From an uncultured Alistipes sp. (GTDB lineage Bacteria; Bacteroidota; Bacteroidia; Bacteroidales; Rikenellaceae): a stretch of DNA of 64,000 nt. The stretch's first letter is position 1. The number at the start of each line of letters is the position of its first letter. Below are positions 51,046-59,437 of the stretch, piece by piece. The position numbers and the translations under genes were made by a program. The notes beneath the pieces were generated by a model. That model saw nothing but the letters and a program-made list of their open reading frames with translations. It did not search any database and was not told where the DNA came from. The stretch spans positions 1 through 64,000 of the forward strand of contig CAAGBI010000052.1 of assembly GCA_900768015.1 (NCBI GenBank), in the 5' to 3' direction.

Positions 51046-54000
51046 ATGACCCGTTTAGCGCGATACATATTCATTATTTCGCTCCTTTTGTGTGTGACCT
51101 CTGCCTCGGCGCAGAGTTCGCTCAACAAGAAGGAGCGCACCGCCATAGCCGCAACATTGCAGAGCATAACACTCCCCGATGTTGCGGGAAGCTATGTCAA
51201 GGTCAACGAGGTACGCATACGCAACAAGCGAGTTGAGGTTAAGGCCTCGGCAGAGCTCGCCTACTACCCCATGCGCCACGAGAGCATCGAGCGCATCTAC
51301 GACAGCGTGCGTAGCGCCCTACCCGAGAAGTATCGCAACTACGACCTCGCCATATACTCCGACGGTAGGCTTATCGACCACCTCATACCCCAATACTACA
51401 ACCCCGAGCATACCTCCAAGTCGTTTACATACAGGGATGTAACGCCGCTAATCACGCGCACAAGTGGTTTATCTCAACCCACCAACGGCCTACAAAACAG
51501 GCATATAGCCCTATGGCAGAGTCACGGCCGATACTATAAAAACAAAGCAGATGACTGGTATTGGCAGCGCATACGCCTCTGGGAGACGGTCGAGGACCTA
51601 TACACGCAGAGCTATGTCATACCCTACATCCTACCGATGCTCGAGCGTGCGGGAGCAAATGTCCTCCTACCTCGCGAGCGCAGCATGCGCACCGAGGAGG
51701 TAATCCTCGACAACGACGCAGGCATATCTCCCACCATATACCGCGAGACAAGTGGCACAACGGAGTGGAAGCATGCGGGACCTGGCTTTGCCCACCTGCA
51801 TGAGGTCTACCCCACGGGGCACAACCCCTTCACCGATGGCACAGCGCGCATGATAGCCACAACCTCGGATGAGGCAAACATAGCAACTGCGACATGGGGC
51901 GGCACAATACCCACCTCGGGCATATACACCCTATATATCTCATACACAACGCTTAATAATAGCGTCAGCGATGCCCACTACACTGTGTACGCCTCGGGTG
52001 GCGACCACACCTTTACCATAAACCAAAAGATGGGTGGTGCGATGTGGATAGCCCTCGGCGAGTTCTACTTCGAGGCGGGAGAGCACGAGCGCCTTGTGAC
52101 CCTTTCGAACTACTCCACGGAGCGTGGCGTGGTGAGTGCCGATGCCATAAAGATTGGCGGTGGCATGGGTAACATAGGCCGCAGCGCCAACGCGTCAGAT
52201 ACGATAACCATAGCAAACACAAGTGGCTACCCGCGTTTTACGGAGGGTGCGCGCTACTGGCTGCAGTGGTCGGGATTTCCCACCGATGTCTACTCGCCCA
52301 AGGACAACACCGACGACTACAAAGAGGACTATATGTCTCGCGCACACTGGGTTAACCACCTTATGGGAGGCAGCGAGAACCTCGCCGACAGCCTCGGCAA
52401 GCGCATACCCATAGACCTAACCCTCGCCATGCACTCCGATGCTGGCGTGAGGGACAACGACGACATAGTGGGCACCCTCGGCATCTACTGCACGCGCGAC
52501 AACAAGGGTAAATTCGCCCAGAACGCCTCGCGCCTACGCTCACGCGACCTCACGGACATCATCATGACGCAGATTGTCGACGACATACGCTCTCTGCACG
52601 AACCCAACTGGAAGCGCCGCGGCATGTGGGACAGAGCCTATTACGAGGCACGCATACCGAGCTGCCCAACGATGCTCCTTGAGCTACTCTCGCACCAGAA
52701 CTATGGCGACATGAGCTACGGCCTCGACCCCACCTTCCGCTTCGATGTGAGCCGCGCGATATACAAGGGCATATTGCGCTACCTCGCCTCGCAGTACGAC
52801 TTCGACTATGTGGTGCAACCTCTGCCCGTCAAGAACTTCAGCGTGGTGCTTGAGGGCGACACCGCACACCTGGCATGGCAGCCCACGCCTGACCCCCTTG
52901 AGCCCACAGCCGAGGCGGAGTACTATATATTATATACGCGCGTGGATGGCGGAGGCTTTGACACAGGTCGCCGCATCGACGGCACCTCTACAACAATAAA
53001 GCAGGAGGCCGACCACATCTACGGCTATCGCATCACTGCCGTTAACGCCGGTGGCGAGAGCTTCGACTCGGAGACACTCTCGGCATGCCACACCTCACAC
53101 TCGAAGGGCAACATACTCGTTGTGAATGGCTTTACGCGCACCTCGGCTCCCGAGCGCATATCTACCGACACAACAGCGGGCTTCGTACACACCCACGACG
53201 GCGGCGTGCCCTACATCTCTGACATCTCGTTTATCGGCGAGCAGACAATCTACGACCGCAAGCTAAACCGCTCGGAGGATGAGCGCAACGCCCTCGGCAC
53301 ATCGCGCAGCGACTACGAAACAAAGGTACTTGCGGGCAACACCTTCGACTACCCCGCGCTGCATGGTGCATCCATCACGGAGGCGGGCTACTCCTTCTCC
53401 TCAACCTCTGCGGGGGCTGTGGAGGCGGCTATGGTAAACCTCAACGACTTCCACGCCGTAGACCTCATCCTCGGCAAGCAGCGCACAACGACCATAGGTC
53501 GCAACACCACCCAGCGCCATGAGGCACTCCCCGAGGCGTTGCAACGCGCACTACGCACCTACGCCGAGGCGGGCGGAGCACTCCTCGTAACGGGAGCATA
53601 CGCCCTAACCGACCTCTATGAGGATGCCTCAACCGAGGATATAGCCTTTGCCGAGGAGGTGCTACACGCCACATCTGGAGGCGCTGACACCGAGGCACAG
53701 AGGGTAGTAACGCCCATAGCCCTCGCGCTAAAACGCAAGACGAACACCGCTCTTATTGGCGAGGTGGTGTTCAACACCGAGCTCCGAGGCGACATATATG
53801 CCGTGGAGGCGGTCGACATCGTATCGCCCGTGGGCGAGGGTGCGCACACCATACTCCTCTACGACACCGACACCTCGGCAGCCGTGGCCTATACAGGTAG
53901 CCACCGCGTCATTGTCGTGGGTTTCCCCTTTGAGACCATAACCGACAGCAACGAGCGCAACCGCATGATGGCAAAGAGCCTCGACTACCTGCTCTCGGAG

Positions 54001-54075
54001 CATAGGACTTTCGAGGCACCCGAGAGTGAGACCGACAACAGCAACCGAAAGATAAAAGTAATACACAGACGATGA
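51046..54075 (+). CDS. N-acetylmuramoyl-L-alanine amidase-like protein with inserted golvesin domain and Fn3
   Basis: A 1009-residue secreted protein (signal ending SASAQ). Amidase_3-type zinc and catalytic positions can be traced: His160 in ALWQSHGRYY, Glu180 in LWETVEDLY followed by AGANVLLPRE, His463 in LAMHSDAGV and Glu546 in LLELLSHQN. Normal enzymes have about 50-60 residues between the second and third sites; here about 280 intervene, filled around 235-390 by a golvesin-like beta domain (TATWGGTIPTSGIYTLYISY, VSADAIKIGGG). A Fn3-like domain follows (about 595-680), then a Rossmann-like C-terminal region. It likely acts on peptidoglycan or a related surface glycan. Confidence 0.78.
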   Translation: MTRLARYIFIISLLLCVTSASAQSSLNKKERTAIAATLQSITLPDVAGSYVKVNEVRIRNKRVEVKASAELAYYPMRHESIERIYDSVRSALPEKYRNYDLAIYSDGRLIDHLIPQYYNPEHTSKSFTYRDVTPLITRTSGLSQPTNGLQNRHIALWQSHGRYYKNKADDWYWQRIRLWETVEDLYTQSYVIPYILPMLERAGANVLLPRERSMRTEEVILDNDAGISPTIYRETSGTTEWKHAGPGFAHLHEVYPTGHNPFTDGTARMIATTSDEANIATATWGGTIPTSGIYTLYISYTTLNNSVSDAHYTVYASGGDHTFTINQKMGGAMWIALGEFYFEAGEHERLVTLSNYSTERGVVSADAIKIGGGMGNIGRSANASDTITIANTSGYPRFTEGARYWLQWSGFPTDVYSPKDNTDDYKEDYMSRAHWVNHLMGGSENLADSLGKRIPIDLTLAMHSDAGVRDNDDIVGTLGIYCTRDNKGKFAQNASRLRSRDLTDIIMTQIVDDIRSLHEPNWKRRGMWDRAYYEARIPSCPTMLLELLSHQNYGDMSYGLDPTFRFDVSRAIYKGILRYLASQYDFDYVVQPLPVKNFSVVLEGDTAHLAWQPTPDPLEPTAEAEYYILYTRVDGGGFDTGRRIDGTSTTIKQEADHIYGYRITAVNAGGESFDSETLSACHTSHSKGNILVVNGFTRTSAPERISTDTTAGFVHTHDGGVPYISDISFIGEQTIYDRKLNRSEDERNALGTSRSDYETKVLAGNTFDYPALHGASITEAGYSFSSTSAGAVEAAMVNLNDFHAVDLILGKQRTTTIGRNTTQRHEALPEALQRALRTYAEAGGALLVTGAYALTDLYEDASTEDIAFAEEVLHATSGGADTEAQRVVTPIALALKRKTNTALIGEVVFNTELRGDIYAVEAVDIVSPVGEGAHTILLYDTDTSAAVAYTGSHRVIVVGFPFETITDSNERNRMMAKSLDYLLSEHRTFEAPESETDNSNRKIKVIHRR

Positions 54076-54977
54076 AACTATCGCGCCAGAATATCAGAAC
54101 TATAGCCATGCCCCTTGCGATGATTGTGGGCGTGGCGCTATGCCGCCCCTTGGGCGTTGTGGAGGAGGTAACCAAGCATACACTCACGCCGTTGCTTATC
54201 GCCGCGATGCTCTTTATAACCTTTTGCCGCGTCGACATACGCCAGATGCGCCTGTCGTGGTCTCACCTATGGATGTTGCTCATTCAGTTCGTAGGTGCCG
54301 CTATTGTCTACTTCGCCGTGACACCCCTCCTGGGCGAGACCGTTGGTCAGGGCGCTATGATTTGTGTTATGGCACCCATAGCAATGGCAGCGGTGGTGAT
54401 TGGCGGCATGCTCGGTGGCAATGTTACGATGATGGTGACATATAGCCTCATCTGCAACCTCGTCACGGCGATTATTGCTCCCTACATGCTCCACGCCTTT
54501 GGCGACGGCAGCTGCACCTTTACGCAGATTATCGCGCGCGTAGCACCCACGCTTATCGCACCCTTTGTCGTTGCGCAGTTCTGCCGCTGGCTACTGCCAA
54601 AGGTCGCAGCATGGTTCGCATCGCACTCATCCATATCCTTCTACCTATGGCTCATATCGCTAATCCTTGTCATGGGACGCACCACGGTGTTTATCATCGA
54701 CACTAAGGATGCCGACCCCATGGTAGAGATTGAGCTCGCCTTCGTGGCCCTTGTGCTCTGCATAGCGCAGTTTAGGGCGGGACACTACCTCGGCCGCTAC
54801 ACGGGCGATGTTGTGGCAACGACGCAGTCCGTAGGCCAGAAGAACACCATCTTCGCGATATGGCTCTCGCTCAACTTCCTCAACCCCATCGCCTCTATCG
54901 CCCCCACGGCATATATCGTGTGGCAGAACCTCATCAACAGCTGGCAGATGTGGAAGCATGAGAACAAAAAGCGATAG
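54072..54977 (+). CDS. Bile acid:sodium symporter (BASS)-type membrane transporter
   Basis: A 301-residue inner-membrane protein with about nine or ten hydrophobic helices. The order of helices, the MAPIAMAAVVIGGMLGGN segment in mid-protein and VGQKNTIFAIWLSLNFLNP near the end fit the BASS/YfeH fold, in which broken helices cross. Members move organic anions with sodium, so the name does not prove bile-acid transport. Its ATG overlaps the amidase stop by four bases (ATGA), indicating coupling. Confidence 0.75.
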   Translation: MKLSRQNIRTIAMPLAMIVGVALCRPLGVVEEVTKHTLTPLLIAAMLFITFCRVDIRQMRLSWSHLWMLLIQFVGAAIVYFAVTPLLGETVGQGAMICVMAPIAMAAVVIGGMLGGNVTMMVTYSLICNLVTAIIAPYMLHAFGDGSCTFTQIIARVAPTLIAPFVVAQFCRWLLPKVAAWFASHSSISFYLWLISLILVMGRTTVFIIDTKDADPMVEIELAFVALVLCIAQFRAGHYLGRYTGDVVATTQSVGQKNTIFAIWLSLNFLNPIASIAPTAYIVWQNLINSWQMWKHENKKR

Positions 54978-55034
54978 CCGCATGGCGCTATTATTGCAGT
55001 ACACGAGGGTATAAAACCTTAAAACACTGCAATT

Positions 55035-55652
55035 ATGACACTCTCTACTTTTGCTACGGCGCTCATCACCATCGTTGAGCTGCCATACGCCTACGACGCG
55101 CTCGAGCCCTACATCTCAGCCGAGACGCTACACTTCCACCACGACAAGCACTATGCTACATATGTCGCCAAGCTAAACGAGCTGATTGAGGATACGCGAT
55201 ACGCCACAATGCCCCTCGAGGAGATTGTGCGCACCAGCGATGGCGCAATCTTCAACAATGCTGCACAGGCATGGAACCATGTCTTCTACTTCGAGCAGTT
55301 CGCACCCCATGCCCATCACGACCCTACGGGAGCGCTTAAGCGCGCCATAGTTGAGGAGTTCGGCTCGTTCGAGGCACTCAAGGAGCGCATGACGACACAG
55401 ACCACGACACTCTTTGGCTCGGGCTGGACATGGCTCGCGGCGGACAGGGATGGCAGGCTCTACATCATCTCGAAGCCCAATGCGGGCACACCACTAACGG
55501 ATGACCTCACGCCACTTTTGGCAATAGATGTGTGGGAGCACGCCTACTATATCGACTACCGCAATATGCGCCGTAATAGCGTCGAGGAGCTGTGGAAGGT
55601 CATCGACTGGCGAATAATAGAGGAGCGCTATAACGCAATTTCAGCGGTATAA
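55035..55652 (+). CDS. sodB: Superoxide dismutase (Fe/Mn type)
   Basis: A 205-residue SOD converting superoxide to peroxide and oxygen. Metal ligands are His in LHFHHDKHYATYV, His in NNAAQAWNHVFYFEQF, and Asp and His in AIDVWEHAYYIDYRN. The N-terminus has a mildly hydrophobic lead (MTLSTFATALITIV) before the usual ELPYAYDALEP start; it may be a weak export signal or a mis-set start. Metal choice cannot be settled by eye. Confidence 0.93.
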   Translation: MTLSTFATALITIVELPYAYDALEPYISAETLHFHHDKHYATYVAKLNELIEDTRYATMPLEEIVRTSDGAIFNNAAQAWNHVFYFEQFAPHAHHDPTGALKRAIVEEFGSFEALKERMTTQTTTLFGSGWTWLAADRDGRLYIISKPNAGTPLTDDLTPLLAIDVWEHAYYIDYRNMRRNSVEELWKVIDWRIIEERYNAISAV

Positions 55653-55695
55653 GATACCGCACACCCATAACACTATACACAACAATACCGCACAC

Positions 55696-55827
55696 AATTT
55701 AGCGTCAGAGTGGTGTGGTAGTGGTACATCGCAAAAGAGACCACCCAGGGATAGTACAGAGTAGTACAGCCCTGGGTGGTCTACTTTTTGGGATGTGACG
55801 CTAACGCGCCACTATCACGCTAAATTA
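55696..55827. repeat. Cloverleaf-type repeat, copy 5 (carboxyltransferase 3' end)
   Basis: 132 nt. Outer arms AATTTAGCGTCAGAGTGGTG (55696-55715) and 55807-55826 pair. The central hairpin 55740-55780 has an ACCACCCAGGG/CCCTGGGTGGT stem opening to GTAC-AGAGTA-GTAC. The right arm carries the TAA stop of the minus-strand gene. The left half closely matches the damaged copy at 31457. Confidence 0.8.
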
Positions 55828-58167
55828 TTTTATTACAAGAAGTGGCTGATCCGCCGCTACAGTATCACCCTCAGCTACCAACAAGCCAAGAACCTCACCT
55901 GCGTAGTCCGAAGAGATAGAGTTCTCCATCTTCATAGCCTCGAGAATCATAACCTCCTGACCTACAGTGACCTTATCGCCAGCCTTAACCTTAATCTCGA
56001 TAACGCGACCAGGAAGTGGTGCATTCACAGTGTTGCCATCAGCAGCCGATACCTTGCGCTGGGCAACCTCTGCGCCATCATCCTCCATAGAGTCTGCAAC
56101 CTCGATAAGGATAGCGTCAGCAGCTACGGTGTCGCCCTCGGCAACCAAAATCTGCTTAACGAAGCCTGCGTAGTCGGTAGTGATAGAGTTCTCCATCTTC
56201 ATAGCCTCGAGAATCATAACCTCGTCGCCAGCGTTAACCTTGTCACCCACCTTAACCTTGAGCTCGATAACGCGACCAGGAAGTGGTGCGCATACGGTCT
56301 TACCAGTTACGGGGCGCTTAGCAGCAGCACCTGCACCAGCCTTTGCGCTCTCAATCTCGATGATAACGCCCTCAGCCTGTACGGTGTCACCCTCCTTAAC
56401 GATGATCTGCTTAACGCGACCAGCGAAGTCCGAAGTGATAGAGTTCTCCATCTTCATAGCCTCGAGGATAGCAACCTCCTGACCTACAGTAACCATATCA
56501 CCCACCTTAACCTTGAGCTCGATAACGCGGCCAGGCAATGGAGCGAGGATGGTGTCTCCAGTGATAGGCTGAAGCTCTACGGCCTCCTCCTTCTTCAATG
56601 ATGGGTCTGCAGCAACCTTCTCAGCGTATGCAGCCTCCTTGATGCCTGTGAGGTAAGCCTTGGCAACCAATGGGAACAACTCGAGCAAGAGCTCCTCCTT
56701 CTCGTTCTCTGCCAAGAGCACGCCACCAGCCTTCTCCAATACGGGGTTAGGCTGTTTCTGGTACTTAGATGTATCGTAAGGACGCTCCTCTCTAAAGCCA
56801 CAAATCTTCTCACGGAAATCCTCTGAAATCTTAACGGGAGTGCGGCCGTAGTCACCCTTCACGAGACCTACGAACTGAGCCGACTTATTTGTGTACATAG
56901 CACGACCTGCCTTCTCGTCCATAGCGCAGTTAACAGCCTGAGCACCCACAATCTGTGATGTAGGCGTTACGAGGGGTGGAAGACCCGCTGCAAGACGTAC
57001 GGGAGGAATAAGCTCCATAGCGCGTGGGAGGATATCCTCAGCGCCGAGCTGCTTGAGCTGTGCCACCATGTTAGAGTACATACCACCAGGAATCTCAGCA
57101 TCCTGAACGAGCTTGTTAGGCGCGGGGAAGCCGAAGTATGCCTCGATAGCCTGTGATGCTACCAAGAGCTCATCCCAATTCTCCTCCTGGGCAGCCTTCA
57201 CGCAACGGTCGAGCAATGCGTCAACCTCTGCGGGAACCTCGTCAGTGAGGGGGTTGAAGGGCTTGGGAAGGGGCTTCTCTGCACCGAATACAGAGAGCTC
57301 GAGCTCCTTGCGGATATCCTTCAACTCGCCATTAATCTTTGCCACAGCCTCCATGTTTGCACCAAGCTCGATGCCCAACTTCTTACAGAAGAGGTAAACG
57401 AGCTCTACTGCGGGAGCACCTGTGCCACCACCAAACCACCAGCAGTTAGTGTCGACGATGTCAACACCCGCTACGATAGCTGCATATACCGAACCGAGGC
57501 CATAGCCAGGAGTACAGTGAGTGTGGAAGTCTACAGTTACGCCGAGCTCCTTCTTCAAGAGCTTGATGAGGCCTGCAACGCGAGCGGGAGGAATAAGACC
57601 CGACATATCCTTGATGGTAATCATGTCGGCGCCGAGCTCTGCCATCTGGCGTGCCTTATCCAAGAAGTACTCGTCTGTAAACACCTTCTCATGCTCCTCG
57701 CCGTCAGAGTACTTAGGATCTACGGTGTAGCAGACTGCGCAGTCAGCGATACCGCCATACTGCTTGATATACTTGATTGTTGACTTAACATTGTCAACAT
57801 CGTTCAAAGCGTCGAAGATACGCATGATGCCCAAGCCGCTCTCGATAGCGTTGCGAGAGAAGCCGTCGATAATCTCGTCAGTGTAGGGGGCATAACCGAA
57901 GAGGTTACGGCCACGCGAGAGTGCTGTGAGCTTCGACACATCGCCCACTGCCTTCTTGATAGTCTCGAGACGAGTCCATGGGTTCTCATTGAGGTAGCGC
58001 ATCACAGAGTCGGGCACAGCACCGCCCCAAACCTCCATAGCGTAGAAGCCTGCATCCTTGTAGTAAGGAAGACAGCGGTCTACCTGCTGCTGAGTCATAC
58101 GAGTTGCGAAAGATGACTGCTGGCCATCACGCAAAGTAAGATCGCGAATTTTAAGGATCTTTGTCAT
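55825..58167 (-). CDS. Pyruvate/oxaloacetate carboxyltransferase with three biotinyl domains
   Basis: A 780-residue protein. Residues 1-290 form the carboxyltransferase barrel: RDLTLRDGQQSSFATRM, DMITIKDMSGLIPP (active-site Lys) and VDFHTHCTPGYGLGSVYAA with the metal-binding His-x-His. A PYC/OADA-type helical domain follows (to about 480). The C-terminus holds three consecutive biotin carrier domains, each with EAMKMENSI; biotin lysines are residues 572, 657 and 746. One is normal. Family members carboxylate pyruvate or decarboxylate oxaloacetate with a partner subunit, absent here. The ATG at 58167 follows a promoter at 58233-58240. Confidence 0.9.
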   Translation of the reverse strand: MTKILKIRDLTLRDGQQSSFATRMTQQQVDRCLPYYKDAGFYAMEVWGGAVPDSVMRYLNENPWTRLETIKKAVGDVSKLTALSRGRNLFGYAPYTDEIIDGFSRNAIESGLGIMRIFDALNDVDNVKSTIKYIKQYGGIADCAVCYTVDPKYSDGEEHEKVFTDEYFLDKARQMAELGADMITIKDMSGLIPPARVAGLIKLLKKELGVTVDFHTHCTPGYGLGSVYAAIVAGVDIVDTNCWWFGGGTGAPAVELVYLFCKKLGIELGANMEAVAKINGELKDIRKELELSVFGAEKPLPKPFNPLTDEVPAEVDALLDRCVKAAQEENWDELLVASQAIEAYFGFPAPNKLVQDAEIPGGMYSNMVAQLKQLGAEDILPRAMELIPPVRLAAGLPPLVTPTSQIVGAQAVNCAMDEKAGRAMYTNKSAQFVGLVKGDYGRTPVKISEDFREKICGFREERPYDTSKYQKQPNPVLEKAGGVLLAENEKEELLLELFPLVAKAYLTGIKEAAYAEKVAADPSLKKEEAVELQPITGDTILAPLPGRVIELKVKVGDMVTVGQEVAILEAMKMENSITSDFAGRVKQIIVKEGDTVQAEGVIIEIESAKAGAGAAAKRPVTGKTVCAPLPGRVIELKVKVGDKVNAGDEVMILEAMKMENSITTDYAGFVKQILVAEGDTVAADAILIEVADSMEDDGAEVAQRKVSAADGNTVNAPLPGRVIEIKVKAGDKVTVGQEVMILEAMKMENSISSDYAGEVLGLLVAEGDTVAADQPLLVIK

Positions 58168-58232
58168 AGTTGTACAATTAGGTTTATTAGTTAGTTTTAA
58201 GTCGTTCAAAGGTTGTTCTATTTTTCGAATAA

Positions 58233-58240
58233 CAAATTTA
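58233..58240 (-). promoter_or_regulatory. -7 box of the carboxyltransferase gene
   Basis: TAAATTTG on the minus strand, 65 bases before the ATG at 58167. Confidence 0.45.
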
Positions 58241-58291
58241 AGCAATATTTTCCCGAAAAACAAATATTTTTCTAAAAAAGTACACCACAAA

Positions 58292-58328
58292 TAAAAATAC
58301 TACCCAGGAATAGAACACTCCTGGGTAG
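58292..58328 (-). terminator. Terminator after ispD (minus strand)
   Basis: CTACCCAGGA / TCCTGGGTAG stem with a nine-base loop; on the minus strand a TATTTTTAT tract follows. It lacks the GTAC/GTAC core of the 130-nt repeats. Confidence 0.75.
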
Positions 58329-58356
58329 CATATTTCAAACGCCGACAAAGGGCCAC

Positions 58357-59031
58357 TTACTTCAATAAGTTTAAGAAGCTCTCGGCCAAAGTTATATCTT
58401 CGGGCGTTGTAATCTTGATGTTTGTGCGCTCGCCCTCGACCAATGTTATGTGGCCACCGAAGGCCTCAACCACCGAGGCATCATCCGTGAATGCGGGGCT
58501 AAACGCCACATTGTAAGCACCACGAAGAAGCTGAGCCTTAAATATTTGTGGGGTCTGCACAATGCGCAACTCCGAGCGGGGTACGATGTAGGAGTCATCG
58601 CCCTCAACCCTACGATACGAGTCAACGACATCCACAACGGGAATCACCGCGTCATGCTCCTCCACGGCGAGCATGGCGCGTATTATGAGGCGCTTTGTCA
58701 CGAGCGCTCTAACGCCATCGTGCACAGCGATATACTCCACCTCCGACGAGAGGGCGTTGATGCCGTTAAGCACCGAGTGGAAGCGCTCCTTGCCTCCCGC
58801 CACGATGCGGTGTGGTGCGACATCAAAGCGTGCGCGCAGATTCTCCCACAAGGGGATATGCGCCTCGGGCAACACCACAACAATCTCGGCACCGGGGAGC
58901 GCCTCGCTAAAGGTGTTTATGGTGCGTGCCACGATGGGCTCACCGCCAAGCATAAGAAACTGCTTAGGCAGCGCCGACTGCATACGGCTACCCGAGCCAC
59001 CCGCAACGATTACTACTCCGCGCTTTGCCAT
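58357..59031 (-). CDS. ispD: 2-C-methyl-D-erythritol 4-phosphate cytidylyltransferase
   Basis: A 224-residue enzyme of the MEP isoprenoid pathway, coupling MEP to CTP. The nucleotide loop is VIVAGGSGSRMQSALPKQFL. EYIAVHDGVRALVT and the late TDDASVVEAFGGHITLVEGERTNIKITTPED are signature blocks (the last named in part). The start MAKRGVVIVAGG at 59031 overlaps the upstream yhbP-like gene by 19 bases. No other MEP genes are near. Confidence 0.94.
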   Translation of the reverse strand: MAKRGVVIVAGGSGSRMQSALPKQFLMLGGEPIVARTINTFSEALPGAEIVVVLPEAHIPLWENLRARFDVAPHRIVAGGKERFHSVLNGINALSSEVEYIAVHDGVRALVTKRLIIRAMLAVEEHDAVIPVVDVVDSYRRVEGDDSYIVPRSELRIVQTPQIFKAQLLRGAYNVAFSPAFTDDASVVEAFGGHITLVEGERTNIKITTPEDITLAESFLNLLK

Positions 59032-59426
59032 ACTAATTTCTTGCCAAATCCAAGTGTGTTGTCCGTAAGTTTCATCATCGTGGGCTCGACCATCCACAAT
59101 TCGAGGTCAGCGGCCGCAGCATAGGGGAAGCGCTTGATGTAGCACTTGCGAGCCTCGTCGTCGCCACGCTTTGCTTCACCCGTAACCTGAAGGCCCTGCA
59201 CGCGACCTACGATGTGTGTCTCGAGCACGATAGAGAGTGCCACGCTACTATTTGCCGCCATCTCCGCGCCATGGCGTGTTGCGAGGTCGGAGGTAAAGAC
59301 AAAGAGGTTGCGCTTGGTGTCGAAAGCGTAGAAGCAGTTTGCAACATAAGGCATACCCTCGCCATTTACCGTAGCGAGGGTTAGCACATGATGTTTCTTT
59401 ATGAACTTTATAAATCGCTCATCCAT
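59013..59426 (-). CDS. YhbP-like pyridoxamine 5'-phosphate oxidase-fold protein
   Basis: A 137-residue split-barrel flavoprotein-fold protein. It starts DERFIKFIKKHHVLTLATVNGEG, continues PYVANCFYAFDTKRNLFVFTS (the FMN-binding strands) and HIVGRVQGLQVTGEA, and ends GFGKKLVW, as in the YhbP/UPF0306 family. Members bind FMN or heme-like ligands; the physiological role is unclear. It overlaps ispD by 19 bases and lies 11 bases after the M23 peptidase gene, so the three are probably cotranscribed. Confidence 0.82.
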   Translation of the reverse strand: MDERFIKFIKKHHVLTLATVNGEGMPYVANCFYAFDTKRNLFVFTSDLATRHGAEMAANSSVALSIVLETHIVGRVQGLQVTGEAKRGDDEARKCYIKRFPYAAAADLELWMVEPTMMKLTDNTLGFGKKLVWQSAE

Positions 59427-59437
59427 AGCGGGATATA

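Noticed and set aside
55795..56601. 268-codon plus-strand frame with internal repeats
   Set aside because: Antisense to the three biotinyl domains; its repeats merely mirror theirs.
58292..58328. Sixth member of the 130-nt repeat family
   Set aside because: It has a similar stem (CTACCCAGGA) but no GTAC pair and no outer arms; an ordinary terminator explains it.
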